64,000 bases of DNA from Georgenia sp. EYE_87 (GCF_023148685.1 NZ_JAHXNL010000008.1:150151-214150), one strand, 5' to 3'; positions 40,079 through 49,841 are shown, counted from the stretch's first letter. The notes: generated by a model not told the origin, from the letters alone. Made by a program: numbers and translations.

Positions 40079-43006
40079 TCAGGGCCGCTCGACCACCACG
40101 TCGCCGGGAGTCTTGTCCGGGCGCCACCCGCGCCAGCGCGGGTGGCGCATCCGGCCGTCCGTCGTCCACTCCGACAGCGCCACCTCCGCCACGCGGGTGG
40201 GGCTGACCCAGTGGGCGTCGCGCGCGTCGAGCCGCGGCACGTTCGGGACCGGCGGCGTGCTCCGGGAGATCCGCCGGAGCTGGCCGACCCAGTCGCGGGT
40301 CTCCCGCTCGGTGAAACCCGAGCCGACCCGGCCGGCGTAGCGAAGCTCGCCGTCGTCCCCGGGCACAGCGAGCAGCAGCGACCCGACCGCACCGTCCCGC
40401 GACCCCTGCCCGGGCCGCCACCCGATGACGACGGCCTCCTGGGTGAGCAGGTGCTTGATCTTCACCCACGCCCGCGAGCGCCTCCCGGGCGTGTAGCCGG
40501 AGTCGCGCCGCTTCGCCATCACCCCCTCCAGCCCCCACCGACGTGACGCGTCCATCGCCGCCGCGACGTCGCCCTCGAACGCCTCCGGGATCTCCACCCG
40601 GGGATGGCGACCCGGGTCGACCACCTCGCGCAGCCGCGCGCGCCGCGCGTCGTAGGTCTCGCGCAGGAACGATGTCCCGTCCGCCTGCAGGATGTCGAAG
40701 AGCATGAGATGCACGGGCGCGCTCTGGGCGAGCCGGGCGATCTCCCGCCCGCGCGTGAGGTTGAAGCGCTGCTGCAGCCGCGAGAAGCTCGGCCTGCCGC
40801 GCTCGTCGAGGGCGACGATCTCGCCGTCGAGCACCGCGCGGTCCGCGCCCGTCACCGCCACCGCGACGTCCCCGAGCTCGGGGTAGAGGGCCGTGACGTC
40901 GTTGCCGTTGCGGCTGACCAGCCGAACCTCCCCGCCCTCGACCTCCACGATCGCCCGGACTCCGTCCCACTTCATCTCCAACGCCCAGTCGACGTCCGCG
41001 GTGAGGTCCCGCTCGTCCCCGAGCGTCGCCATCATCGGCGACGGCGGGGCCCCGCGCCGGCTCGGGCCCCCGGCCGAGGTGCCGCCCACGCCCGAGCGCT
41101 CGCCCGAGCCCCCGCCCGAGCGCCCATGCTCGCCACGCTCACCCGAGCCACCACGCTCGCCCGAGCCACCACGCTCGCCCGAGCCACCACGCTCGCCCGA
41201 GCCACCACGTTCACCCGAGCCACCACGCTCGCCGAGTGCGACATTGTCCGCCTTATGAGCGCCGCTTCGGACGGATTTCGTCGCACTCGGCGTTGGGCGG
41301 GAGCGATCGCGCGCACCGCCGCCGCCGGCACCGTCGTCCGCACCGCCGCCGGCAGCAGCGTCGTCCGCACTCCCGTCGCGGGCTCCTCCGACGCGGGCAC
41401 CGTTCCGCGCCGGGCGCTTGCGACTCCCCTCCCGCGCGAGACCCTTGCGCGCGCCCTCCCGCTTCGCGACGCGCGCGACCCGGCTGGACTCCATCAGGTG
41501 GATGAGCCAGTGGTTCTCCTCCCCCGCGCCGCCGCGCCCGCCGGTGCGGATCAGCGCGACCCGGGCGCGGTCGCCCGGTCCGTCCGGGCCTGCGAGGCCG
41601 CCGTCCGGCCGTCCGGAGAGGGTGACGATGACCTCCTTGCCCTCGTGCCACTTCTCCAGCACGTAGGTGCCCTCGTCCCAGATGCGCACCTCGCCGCCGC
41701 CGTACTCCCCCTTGGGGATCGTGCCCTCGAACGAGCCGTACTCCATCGGGTGGTCCTCGGTCTGCACGGCGAGGTGGTTCTCCGTCGGGGCGACGGGCAC
41801 GCCCTTGGGCAGCGCCCAGCTGACCAGCACCCCGGCGTGCGCCAGGCGGAAGTCGAGGTGCCACCGGCTGGCGTGGTGCTCCTGGATCACGAAGGACAGC
41901 TCCGTCCAGCTGCCGGTGACGGACGCCGGCACGGGCTCGGGGGTGAGCGAGGGGTCGCGCATCGCGCGGTAGCGGGCCAGCCGGTCCCCCACCGCGAGCG
42001 CCGAGCGACCCGGCGCCCCGGCTCCACCCCCGGCGACGACCTCGCGCTCGGCGTCCGCCCGTCGCGCCGAGTCCTCGGTGCGCTCGCCGGGGTCCGCGTA
42101 GGGCACGTCGCCGCCGCCGTACAGCTCGGCCATGGGGTCCCCGCGCCGGCGCACCCGCTCCAGCACCTCCTCGTACTCGAGATGAGTCAGGTCGGGCCGT
42201 TCGAGCTCGTCCCACGTGCGCGGGGCGGCGACGGTGGGCCGGTGGCGGCCGCGGAGCGAGTACGGGGCGATGGTCGTCTTGGCGGCGTTGTTCTGCGACC
42301 AGTCGACGAGGACCTTCCCGCCGCGCAGCGACTTCTTCATGTCCGAGACGACGAGGCCCTTGTGGTCCGCCTCCAGCGCCCGCGCGAGCTCGTGCGCGAC
42401 GGCGTTGACCTCGTCGGAGGTGTGCGAGCCGTCCAGCGCCGCGTAGAGATGGATGCCCTTCGAGCCCGAGGTGACGGGCACCGGGGTCATCCCCATCCCC
42501 TCGAGGAGCGGCCGGGCGATCAGCGCGACCTCGGCGCACTGCGCCAGGTCCGCGCCGGGGCCTGGGTCCAGGTCCAGGACGAACCGGTCCGGGTTGCGCG
42601 GGCGCCCGTCGGAGCCGAAGCGCCACTGCGGGACGTGGATCTCGAGGGCGGCCACCTGGCCGAGCCATGCCAGCGTGGCGGCGTCGTCGACGAGGGGGTA
42701 CGTCTTGGGACCCGAGGAGTGCTCGATGTCGGCCCGAACCACCCACGACGGCGCGGAGGACTCGAGGTCCTTGACGAAGAAGAACTCCCCGGGCCGCTCG
42801 GCGGTGCCGACGCCGTCCGGCCACCGCTTGCGGGTGGCGGGCCGGCCCGTGCAGTGCGGGACCATCACCGGGGCGATCCTGGCCAGGTAGCCGAGGACGT
42901 CGGCCTTGGTCGTCCCGGTCTCCGGGTAGAGCACCTTGGTCAGGTTGGTCAGCCGCAGGAGCCGCCCCTCGATCTGCACGGTCTCGGGCTGATCGCGGGT
43001 GGGCAT
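40079..43006 (-). CDS. ligD: Multifunctional non-homologous end-joining DNA ligase LigD
   Basis: 975 aa in mycobacterial order polymerase-phosphoesterase-ligase. POL: FVLDLDPGPG (Asp145/147) and TSGSKGIHLYAALD. PE: HHASRWHLDFRLAHAGVLVSW near residue 380, GTIPKGEYGGGEV. A ~130-residue low-complexity linker (residues ~530-660) holds five GERGGS repeats. LIG: EMKWDGVRA with nucleophile Lys679, LDGEIVALDE, EGVMAKRRDSGY and WVKIKH. With Ku it fills and seals double-strand breaks. ATG follows a weak site; a CACGAT box 6 nt before may make it leaderless. Confidence 0.97.
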   Translation of the reverse strand: MPTRDQPETVQIEGRLLRLTNLTKVLYPETGTTKADVLGYLARIAPVMVPHCTGRPATRKRWPDGVGTAERPGEFFFVKDLESSAPSWVVRADIEHSSGPKTYPLVDDAATLAWLGQVAALEIHVPQWRFGSDGRPRNPDRFVLDLDPGPGADLAQCAEVALIARPLLEGMGMTPVPVTSGSKGIHLYAALDGSHTSDEVNAVAHELARALEADHKGLVVSDMKKSLRGGKVLVDWSQNNAAKTTIAPYSLRGRHRPTVAAPRTWDELERPDLTHLEYEEVLERVRRRGDPMAELYGGGDVPYADPGERTEDSARRADAEREVVAGGGAGAPGRSALAVGDRLARYRAMRDPSLTPEPVPASVTGSWTELSFVIQEHHASRWHLDFRLAHAGVLVSWALPKGVPVAPTENHLAVQTEDHPMEYGSFEGTIPKGEYGGGEVRIWDEGTYVLEKWHEGKEVIVTLSGRPDGGLAGPDGPGDRARVALIRTGGRGGAGEENHWLIHLMESSRVARVAKREGARKGLAREGSRKRPARNGARVGGARDGSADDAAAGGGADDGAGGGGARDRSRPTPSATKSVRSGAHKADNVALGERGGSGERGGSGERGGSGERGGSGERGGSGERGEHGRSGGGSGERSGVGGTSAGGPSRRGAPPSPMMATLGDERDLTADVDWALEMKWDGVRAIVEVEGGEVRLVSRNGNDVTALYPELGDVAVAVTGADRAVLDGEIVALDERGRPSFSRLQQRFNLTRGREIARLAQSAPVHLMLFDILQADGTSFLRETYDARRARLREVVDPGRHPRVEIPEAFEGDVAAAMDASRRWGLEGVMAKRRDSGYTPGRRSRAWVKIKHLLTQEAVVIGWRPGQGSRDGAVGSLLLAVPGDDGELRYAGRVGSGFTERETRDWVGQLRRISRSTPPVPNVPRLDARDAHWVSPTRVAEVALSEWTTDGRMRHPRWRGWRPDKTPGDVVVERP
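41144..41233. repeat. Five 18-bp tandem units inside ligD
   Basis: CGAGCCACCACGCTCGCC repeated at 41144, 41162, 41180, 41198 (two changes) and 41216. In frame, minus strand, each encodes GERGGS, so copy-number change would only shorten or lengthen the LigD linker. Confidence 0.95.
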
Positions 43007-43215
43007 GGGCTCATCGTGGCGCGGCCCGCAACGGCCCGCACGCCACGTGGCTGTTGGTTGCAGTTCCGCATCGTGGGACAGATCCGGTCATTGCCTGTCA
43101 CAACGATGTGCTAGACAAGGCCCTCCGAGACGTGGGTCACACCGCGTGCGGGACAGCGCGCAACGTCGCGCGGGGACGGGCGCACGAGGCGCCCGCCGGA
43201 GCAGAAGAGGATGAC

Positions 43216-44862
43216 ATGGCAACAGCTGGAACCCGGCGTCGCGCGCTGTGCGCGGTCGGCGCCTCCGCGGCCCTCGCTCTCGTGCTGGCCGCCTGCGCGG
43301 AGACCGACGACCCCGGCACCACCGAGGGCACCGACGGCGCGACCGGCGGGGGCGGCGGCTCCCTCGTCGTCGGCACCACCGACGTCATCACCAACCTCGA
43401 CCCGGCCGGCTCGTACGACAACGGGTCCTTCGCCGTGCAGAACCAGGTGTTCCCGTTCCTGATGAACACCCCGTACGGCAGCCCGGACGTCGAGCCCGAC
43501 ATCGCCGAGTCGGCCGAGTTCACGGCGCCCACGGAGTACACCGTGACGCTCAAGGAGGGCCTGACGTTCGCGAACGGCAACGAGCTCACGGCCTCGGACG
43601 TGAAGTTCTCCTTCGACCGCCAGCTCGCCATCGCCGACCCGAACGGCCCCTCCTCGCTGCTGTACAACCTGGACAGCGTGGAGGTCGCCGACGACCTGAC
43701 CGCCGTGTTCAACCTGAAGAACCCCGACGACCAGATCTTCCCGCAGATCCTGTCCTCGCCCGCGGGCCCGATCGTGGACGAGGACGTCTTCAGCGCCGAC
43801 GCGATCACCCCGGCCGACGACATCGTGTCCGGCAGGGCGTTCGCCGGCCAGTACGAGATCACCGACTACACCGAGAACGAGCTCATCCAGTACAAGGCCT
43901 TCGACGGCTACGACGGCCTGCTGGGCGCCCCCGAGACGGCCACGGTCACGGCGCAGTACTTCACGGAGGAGACCTCCCTGAAGCTGGCCGTCCAGGAGGG
44001 CGACGTCGACGTCGCGTTCCGCTCGCTCAGCCCCACGGACCTCGAGGACCTCCGCGGCGACGACAACGTCACCGTCCACGACGGGCCGGGCGGGGAGATC
44101 CGCTACATCGTCTTCAACTTCAACACCCAGCCCTTCGGGGCCGAGACCGCCGAGGCCGACGAGGCCAAGGCGCTCGCCGTCCGTCAGGCCGTGGCGCACC
44201 TCCTCGACCGGCAGGCCCTCTCCGAGGAGGTCTACGCCGGGACGTACACGCCGCTGTACTCCTTCGTGCCCGAGGGTCTGACCGGCGCGATCGAGCCGCT
44301 CAAGGACCTGTACGGCGACGGCGACGGCGGGCCCGACGGCGACGCCGCGGCCCAGGCGCTCGAGGACGCCGGCGTGGAGGTCCCGGTCGAGCTGAACCTG
44401 CAGTACAGCCCCGACCACTACGGCAACTCCTCCGACGAGGAGTACGCCCTCATCGAGAGCCAGCTCGAGGCCGACGGCCTCTTCGAGGTCAACCTGGCCT
44501 CGACGCTGTGGGACGCCTACTCGACGGAGCGCCGCGAGGACCTCTACCCCGCCTACCAGCTCGGCTGGTTCCCGGACTACTCCGACGCGGACAACTACCT
44601 CACGCCGTTCTTCCTCACCGAGAACTTCCTGGGCAACCACTACGAGGACCAGGAGGTCAACGACCTCATCATCCAGCAGGCCACCACCGCCGACGAGGCG
44701 GAGCGCACCGCGCTCCTCGAGGAGATCCAGACCAAGGTCGCCGAGGACCTCTCCACGGTGCCGTACCTGCAGGGCGCCCAGGTCGCGGTGGCGCAGCAGG
44801 ACGTCCAGGGCGTCACGCTCGACGCGTCGTTCAAGTTCCGCTACGCCACGCTGACGCGCTGA
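43216..44862 (+). CDS. ABC transporter substrate-binding protein (peptide/nickel type)
   Basis: 548 aa family-5 solute-binding lipoprotein. Signal MATAGTRRRALCAVGASAAL with lipobox LAACA (Cys27), an acidic linker, then LVVGTTDVITNLDPAGSYDNG, NPDDQIFPQIL and AVAHLLDRQALSEEVYAG typical of DppA/OppA-like proteins. Binds oligopeptides or other solutes outside the cell. First gene of the import operon; the permeases follow after a GC hairpin. AGAGGATGAC precedes the ATG. A TTGCCT/TAGACA pair (43091 and 43112) with a short 15-bp spacer is the best promoter candidate. Confidence 0.94.
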   Translation: MATAGTRRRALCAVGASAALALVLAACAETDDPGTTEGTDGATGGGGGSLVVGTTDVITNLDPAGSYDNGSFAVQNQVFPFLMNTPYGSPDVEPDIAESAEFTAPTEYTVTLKEGLTFANGNELTASDVKFSFDRQLAIADPNGPSSLLYNLDSVEVADDLTAVFNLKNPDDQIFPQILSSPAGPIVDEDVFSADAITPADDIVSGRAFAGQYEITDYTENELIQYKAFDGYDGLLGAPETATVTAQYFTEETSLKLAVQEGDVDVAFRSLSPTDLEDLRGDDNVTVHDGPGGEIRYIVFNFNTQPFGAETAEADEAKALAVRQAVAHLLDRQALSEEVYAGTYTPLYSFVPEGLTGAIEPLKDLYGDGDGGPDGDAAAQALEDAGVEVPVELNLQYSPDHYGNSSDEEYALIESQLEADGLFEVNLASTLWDAYSTERREDLYPAYQLGWFPDYSDADNYLTPFFLTENFLGNHYEDQEVNDLIIQQATTADEAERTALLEEIQTKVAEDLSTVPYLQGAQVAVAQQDVQGVTLDASFKFRYATLTR

Positions 44863-44915
44863 CGGCGGGGGTGCGGCCGCCACGAGCGGCCGCGCCACGC
44901 CCCGCGCACCGGACG

Positions 44916-44939
44916 AGGGTGCCGCCGCGGCGGCACCCT
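44916..44939 (+). other. Intercistronic hairpin between binding-protein and permease genes
   Basis: AGGGTGCCGCCGCGGCGGCACCCT is a perfect palindrome, preceded by a second hairpin (GCGGCCG...CGGCCGC, ~44872-44892). Such structures after a binding-protein gene typically stabilise its mRNA and let less transcript reach the permeases; no T tract. Confidence 0.65.
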
Positions 44940-44980
44940 CGTTCACGTGGTCGAGTTCCCCAGCGAAGGAGTCATCACCG

Positions 44981-46057
44981 GTGACGATCGTCGACGACCG
45001 GACCGTCGAGGCGGCCCCCACGGTCAAGACGCAGGGGTCAGGGCTGGGACGCTACGTCCTCGTCCGTCTCCTGCTGATCTTTCCCACCGTCCTCATCCTC
45101 GTCACGCTGGTCTTCTTCCTCATGCGGGTGGTGGGCGACCCGATCACCGCCTCCGTGGGCGGCCGCCTGACCGAGGCCCAGCTGGCCGAACGGATAGCCG
45201 CCGCCGGGTACGACCGGCCGATCCTCGTCCAGTACGTGGAGTACCTCGGTCAGATCTTCACGGGCGACTTCGGCCGGACGCTCACGGACAACCGCGAGAT
45301 CAGCGACATCCTCCTCACCTACGGCACCGCCACCCTCGAGCTGGTGCTCTACGCGCTCGTGGTGGCGTTCGTCGTCGGTGTCCCGCTGGGCATGCTTGCC
45401 GCCTACCTGCGCGACCGCTGGCCCGACGCCGTGCTGCGGGTGTTCGCGATCCTCTGCTACGCCACGCCGGTGTTCTTCGCCGGTCTCCTGCTCAAGCTCG
45501 TGTTCTCCGTCTGGCTCGGCTGGTTCCCGTTGTCGGGCCGGGCCAGTCCGAACGTGCAGCTCGTCCTCGGGCGGATCTCCGGCTCCACCGGGATCAACAT
45601 CGTCGACGCACTGCGCACCGGCCGCTGGGACCTCATCAGCGACGTCCTGCTGCACGCGGCCCTGCCGGCGATCGCCCTGGGCCTCCTGACCGCGGGCGTG
45701 TTCCTGCGCCTGGTCCGGACCAACCTCATCGGCACCCTCGGACGCGACTACGTCACCGCGGCCCGGTCGCGGGGGGTGAGCGAGCTCCGCCTGGTGCGCA
45801 AGCACGCGTACAAGCCGGCCCTCATCCCGATCATCACGGTGATGGGGATGCAGATCGCCCTGCTGCTGGCGGGCGCGGTGCTCACCGAGACCACGTTCGA
45901 GTGGCGCGGCCTGGGGTTCCAGCTCGTGCAGTACCTCGGCGCCCGCGACTTCGTGGCCGTCCAGGGCATCGTCGCGCTGCTCGCCGTGATCGTGGCCGTG
46001 ACGAACTTCGTCGTCGACGTCCTCGCGGCGCTGATCGACCCGAGGGTGAGGTACTGA
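44981..46057 (+). CDS. ABC transporter permease, DppB type
   Basis: 358 aa, about six membrane segments: YVLVRLLLIFPTVLILVTLVFFLMR first, VGDPITASVGGRLT periplasmic, and the EAA motif region RDYVTAARSRGVSELRLVRKHA that docks on the ATPase. Inner membrane pore of the peptide/nickel-type importer. GTG start after AAGGAG with long spacing (11 nt). One base separates its stop from the next ATG. Confidence 0.95.
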   Translation: MTIVDDRTVEAAPTVKTQGSGLGRYVLVRLLLIFPTVLILVTLVFFLMRVVGDPITASVGGRLTEAQLAERIAAAGYDRPILVQYVEYLGQIFTGDFGRTLTDNREISDILLTYGTATLELVLYALVVAFVVGVPLGMLAAYLRDRWPDAVLRVFAILCYATPVFFAGLLLKLVFSVWLGWFPLSGRASPNVQLVLGRISGSTGINIVDALRTGRWDLISDVLLHAALPAIALGLLTAGVFLRLVRTNLIGTLGRDYVTAARSRGVSELRLVRKHAYKPALIPIITVMGMQIALLLAGAVLTETTFEWRGLGFQLVQYLGARDFVAVQGIVALLAVIVAVTNFVVDVLAALIDPRVRY

Positions 46058-46058
46058 G

Positions 46059-47039
46059 ATGGCCGAGACCGTCGTCCACGGCACGTCCGCCGAGAGCCGC
46101 TGGAAGAAGTTGCCCCTGGTCTGGCAGCTGCGCCAGAGCGTGGGGCTCCAGCGGGGCATGCTCGTCGCGGGCCTGGTGCTCTGCGTGATGTTCGTCGTCA
46201 TGGCGGTGCTGGCCCCCGTGATCGCGCCGTACTCCTACAACCAGCTCTCCGACGAGTCGGGCAGCTTCAGCCGGCAGGCCCCCCCGGGCGACGGGCACCT
46301 GTGGGGCACCACCGTGGGCGGCTACGACGTGTTCTCGCGCGTCGTCTGGGGCGCGCAGACCGCGCTGACGACCGTGGTCATCGGCATCGTCGCCTCGATC
46401 TTCCTCGGAATCCTCCTCGGCCTGGTCTCCGGCTACCTGGGTGGCTGGCTCGACCGCGTGCTCGTGACGATCGCGGACGCGATCTACGCCTTCCCCACGC
46501 TGCTGCTCGCGATCGTCATCTCGATCATCATCTCGGGTGGGCAGTCTTCGCGACTGGGCGGGATCATGTCCGCCGCGCTGTCCATCACGGTCGTCTTCGT
46601 CCCGCAGTACTTCCGGGTGGTGCGCGCGGAGACGGTGCGCCTCAAGGCCGAGCCGTTCGTGGAGAGCGCGCAGGTGATCGGCGCCTCGACCGTGCGCATC
46701 CTCTCCCGGCACGTCCTGCGCAACGCCACGCGCTCGCTCCCGCTCATCGTGACCCTGAACGCCTCCGAGGCGATCCTCACCCTTGCCGGTCTCGGTTTCC
46801 TCGGCTTCGGCATCGTCCCGACGGCGGCCGCCGAGTGGGGCTACGACCTCAACCGGGCCATCGCCGACGTCGCCTCGGGCATCTGGTGGACCGGGGTCTT
46901 CCCCGGCATCGCCATCGTGCTGCTCGTCCTCGGCATCACCCTGGTCGGCGAGAGCCTCAACGACCTGTCCGACCCGCGGCTGCGCATCCGCCGCCGTGTG
47001 ACGGCACCGGCCGCCGCGGCCGTGGAGGTGCGTCCATGA
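46059..47039 (+). CDS. ABC transporter permease, DppC type
   Basis: 326 aa. N-terminal OppC_N domain and segment MLVAGLVLCVMFVVMAVLAPVIAP, then the permease domain with GTTVGGYDVFSRVVWGAQTAL and EAA loop FVESAQVIGASTVRILSRHVL. Forms a heterodimeric channel with the DppB-type protein. Its TGA overlaps the ATG of the ATPase gene. Confidence 0.95.
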   Translation: MAETVVHGTSAESRWKKLPLVWQLRQSVGLQRGMLVAGLVLCVMFVVMAVLAPVIAPYSYNQLSDESGSFSRQAPPGDGHLWGTTVGGYDVFSRVVWGAQTALTTVVIGIVASIFLGILLGLVSGYLGGWLDRVLVTIADAIYAFPTLLLAIVISIIISGGQSSRLGGIMSAALSITVVFVPQYFRVVRAETVRLKAEPFVESAQVIGASTVRILSRHVLRNATRSLPLIVTLNASEAILTLAGLGFLGFGIVPTAAAEWGYDLNRAIADVASGIWWTGVFPGIAIVLLVLGITLVGESLNDLSDPRLRIRRRVTAPAAAAVEVRP

Positions 47040-48760
47040 GCGACGTCGTCGACATCCAGGACCTGCACGTCACCTTCGCCACCGACGCCGAGCCCGTCAA
47101 GGCGGTCGACGGCGTGAGCCTGCACGTCGAGCCCGGTCAGGTCCTGGCGATCGTCGGCGAGTCCGGCTCCGGCAAGACCGTGACCGCCAAGTCGATCCTC
47201 GGGCTGCTGCCCGAGACGGCCACCGTCTCCGGCGCCGTCGTGCTGGCGGGCAACGACGTGGTCCAGCTGGACGGCAGGCAGCTGCGCGAGGTGCGCGGGC
47301 GCGACGTCGCCATGGTCTTCCAGGAGCCCTCCTCCGCGCTCAACCCGGTGCACACGGTGGGGTGGCAGATCGCCGAGGGCGTGCGCGCGCACGGGCAGAT
47401 CTCGAAGAAGGAGGCCCGCGCGAGGGCGATCGAGATCCTCGGCCGCGTCGGCATCCCCGACCCCGAGAAGCGCGTCGACCACTACCCGCACCAGTTCTCG
47501 GGCGGGCAGAAGCAGCGCATCGTCATCGCGATGGCGCTGGTGCTCGGCCCGAAGGTGATCGTCGCCGACGAGCCCACCACCGCGCTCGACGTCACCGTGC
47601 AGGCCGAGATCCTCGACCTGCTGCGACGCGTGCGGCGCGAGTTCGGCACGGCCATCGTGCTCATCACCCACAACATGGGCGTCGTGGCCGACCTCGCGGA
47701 CCGCGTGGCCGTGATGTACCGCGGCAGGGTGGTCGAGGAGGCCGACGCCCGCACGCTGTTCGCGGACCCGCAGCACGAGTACACCCGGGCCCTGCTGGCG
47801 GCCGTGCCCAAGCTGCACGAGCAGGCGCCGACGGTCGGCGACGGCCCTGCGGGGGTGCCCGCGCGGCCAGCGGCCGCCGGGACGGAGGAAGCCACCACGC
47901 CGGCGGGGCGGGCCGCGTCTGCGGAGCCGGACGAGACCGGCGCGGTGGTCGCCGCCCGCGACCTCGAGATCGTCTACCCGGGCCGGATCGGCCGCAGCGG
48001 GTTCCGCGCGGTCGACGGCGTCTCCTTCTCCATCGCCCCGGGCGAGGTCCTCGGCCTGGTCGGCGAGTCCGGGTCCGGCAAGACGACGATCGGCCGGGCA
48101 ATCGCGGGCCTGACCCGCGCGACGAGCGGTTCCCTGCGCGTGCTCGGGCACGAGATGCTCGGCTTCCGCGAGAGGTCGTTCCGGCCCGTGCGCGCGCGCA
48201 TCGGGTTCGTCTTCCAGGACCCGGCCACCAGCTTCAACCCGTTGCTGACCATCGCCGAGTGCGTGGCCGAGCCGCTCATCGTGCACGGCCACGCCAAGGA
48301 CGTGCGCGGTGCCCGGCGCCGCGTGGACGAGTTGCTCGACGCGGTGCACCTGCCCACCTCCTACGGCGCGCGCTACCCGCACGAGCTCTCCGGGGGGCAG
48401 CGGCAGCGGGCCAGCCTCGCCCGCGCGCTCGCGCTCGACCCGGAGCTGCTGATCGCGGACGAGCCGACCTCCGCCCTGGACGTCTCCGTGCAGGCGAAGG
48501 TCCTCGAGGTCTTCACGGAGCTGCAGCAGCGCCTCGGCTTCGCCACGCTGTTCATCAGCCACGACCTCGCGGTGGTCGGCATGCTGGCCGACCGCATCGC
48601 GGTGCTCTACCGCGGCCGGCTGGTGGAGATGGGTGAGAGCGCCCAGGTCCTGCAGGACCCTCGGGACCCCTACACCCGGCGGCTGCTGGCCTCGGTGCCG
48701 GTGCCCGACCCGGTGGAGCAGGAACGTCGGCGGGAGGCGCTCCGGGCGCTGCAGCGCTGA
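47036..48760 (+). CDS. Fused dual ABC ATPase (DppD-DppF type)
   Basis: 574 aa with two complete nucleotide-binding domains. First: GESGSGKT Walker A, SGGQKQRIVIAMAL signature, VIVADEPTTALD Walker B. Second: GESGSGKTTIGRAI, SGGQRQRASLARAL, LLIADEPTSALD. A Pro/Ala/Thr-rich linker of ~45 residues joins them. Each ends with the oligopeptide-type CTD (EYTRALLAAVP and DPYTRRLLASVP). Powers the peptide/nickel-type importer. ATGA overlap with the permease gene. Confidence 0.96.
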   Translation: MSDVVDIQDLHVTFATDAEPVKAVDGVSLHVEPGQVLAIVGESGSGKTVTAKSILGLLPETATVSGAVVLAGNDVVQLDGRQLREVRGRDVAMVFQEPSSALNPVHTVGWQIAEGVRAHGQISKKEARARAIEILGRVGIPDPEKRVDHYPHQFSGGQKQRIVIAMALVLGPKVIVADEPTTALDVTVQAEILDLLRRVRREFGTAIVLITHNMGVVADLADRVAVMYRGRVVEEADARTLFADPQHEYTRALLAAVPKLHEQAPTVGDGPAGVPARPAAAGTEEATTPAGRAASAEPDETGAVVAARDLEIVYPGRIGRSGFRAVDGVSFSIAPGEVLGLVGESGSGKTTIGRAIAGLTRATSGSLRVLGHEMLGFRERSFRPVRARIGFVFQDPATSFNPLLTIAECVAEPLIVHGHAKDVRGARRRVDELLDAVHLPTSYGARYPHELSGGQRQRASLARALALDPELLIADEPTSALDVSVQAKVLEVFTELQQRLGFATLFISHDLAVVGMLADRIAVLYRGRLVEMGESAQVLQDPRDPYTRRLLASVPVPDPVEQERRREALRALQR

Positions 48761-48810
48761 CCTCCGGCGGAGCCCGCCCGTGTCCGGTTACGGCCCGCCC
48801 AGTCCCTGGC

Positions 48811-48846
48811 ACGACGACGGCGGCGCAGGTGCGCCGCCGTCGTCGT
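48811..48846. terminator. 16-bp-stem hairpin after the ABC operon
   Basis: ACGACGACGGCGGCGC, loop AGGT, then GCGCCGCCGTCGTCGT: perfect 16-bp stem. No T tract. Sits between the ATPase gene end and the end of the convergent NmrA-like gene; bidirectional terminator. Confidence 0.75.
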
Positions 48847-48870
48847 CCTGGCCGCTCCGTCCTGCGGAGG

Positions 48871-49746
48871 TCAGACCGCCTGGGGCGCCTCGACCCGCGC
48901 CGCGCGGAGGGCGTCGACCAGCGTGGTGGCGGGGCGTCCGAGCAGACGCTCGAGGTCGGCCGGGTCGCCGTCGAGGTCACCGCGCGCGATGTCGCCGTCG
49001 ACCGTGACGAGGAAGCCGACCGTGCCCTCGTCCAGCCCGGCGGCGCCCAGCGCGGCGGCGAGCCCGTCCGGCGTCAGCCCGCGCTCCCCGATCTCGGTGC
49101 CGCTGACCTCGGTGAGGGCGGCGGCCAGGTCGGCGTAGGTGAAGGCCGGACCGGCGAGCTCGTGGACCCGGTTCCCGGCGGAGTCGTCCAGCAGGGCGAC
49201 GGCCGCCGCCTCGGCGAGGTCGGCACGGGTGGCGGCGGCGATCCGTCCGTCACCGGCCGCGTGCGCGACGACGCCCTGGGCCAGGTACTGGGCGGCGGCA
49301 CCGGTGTAGTTCTCGGTGTACCAGCCGTTGCGCAGGAACGTGTACGCCAGCCCCGAGGCCGCGATCAGCTGCTCGGTGGCCTTGTGCTCGGGCGCCAGGA
49401 CGAGCCCGGTCGTGTCCCCGCGCAGCACGGAGGTGTACGCGATGCGCTCCACCCCGGCGGCGACGGCGGCGTCGACCACGTGGCCGTGCTGCTGCACGCG
49501 CCGGCCGACCTCGGAGCCGGAGACCAGCAGGAGGCGGTCCACGCCGGTCAGGGCGGTCGCGAGCGTCTCGGGACGGTCGTAGTCGCCCTCCCGGACCTGG
49601 ACGCCGCGCGCCGCGAGGTCGGCGGCCTTCTCGGGGGTACGGGCGAGGGCGACGACGTCGGACGGGGCGACGCCGCGCTCCAGCAGCTGGTCAATGACGA
49701 GGGGGGCGAGGTGCCCGGTGGCTCCGGTGACGGCAAAGGTGGTCAT
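48871..49746 (-). CDS. NmrA/QOR2-like NAD(P)-binding protein
   Basis: 291 aa atypical SDR. TFAVTGATGHLAPLVIDQLL binds NAD(P); LARTPEKAADLAARGVQVREGDYD, VERIAYTSVLRG and FLRNGWYTENY mark the NmrA-like/quinone-oxidoreductase-2 branch, whose members reduce quinones or sense NADP(H). ATG follows GGAGCAGC. Separated from the upstream NPD-like gene (same strand) by a tandem repeat and a large palindrome. Confidence 0.92.
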   Translation of the reverse strand: MTTFAVTGATGHLAPLVIDQLLERGVAPSDVVALARTPEKAADLAARGVQVREGDYDRPETLATALTGVDRLLLVSGSEVGRRVQQHGHVVDAAVAAGVERIAYTSVLRGDTTGLVLAPEHKATEQLIAASGLAYTFLRNGWYTENYTGAAAQYLAQGVVAHAAGDGRIAAATRADLAEAAAVALLDDSAGNRVHELAGPAFTYADLAAALTEVSGTEIGERGLTPDGLAAALGAAGLDEGTVGFLVTVDGDIARGDLDGDPADLERLLGRPATTLVDALRAARVEAPQAV

Positions 49747-49774
49747 GCTGCTCCTTCGAGAGGTGGACCGAGGG

Positions 49775-49841
49775 GTGGACGTCGGTGCCCGGTGGACATC
49801 GGTGCCCGGTGGACGCCGGTGCCCGGTGGGGCCGGCGTCCG
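49775..49841. repeat. 17-bp tandem units upstream of the NmrA-like gene
   Basis: GTGGACGTCGGTGCCCG and near copies at 49775, 49792 and 49809, with a 16-bp variant at 49826 and one more GTGGAC. Lies 30 bp upstream of the ATG at 49746, so it could touch its promoter. Confidence 0.8.

Noticed and set aside
41144..41233. Possible CRISPR-like array
   Set aside because: Units are contiguous without spacers and lie in frame in LigD.
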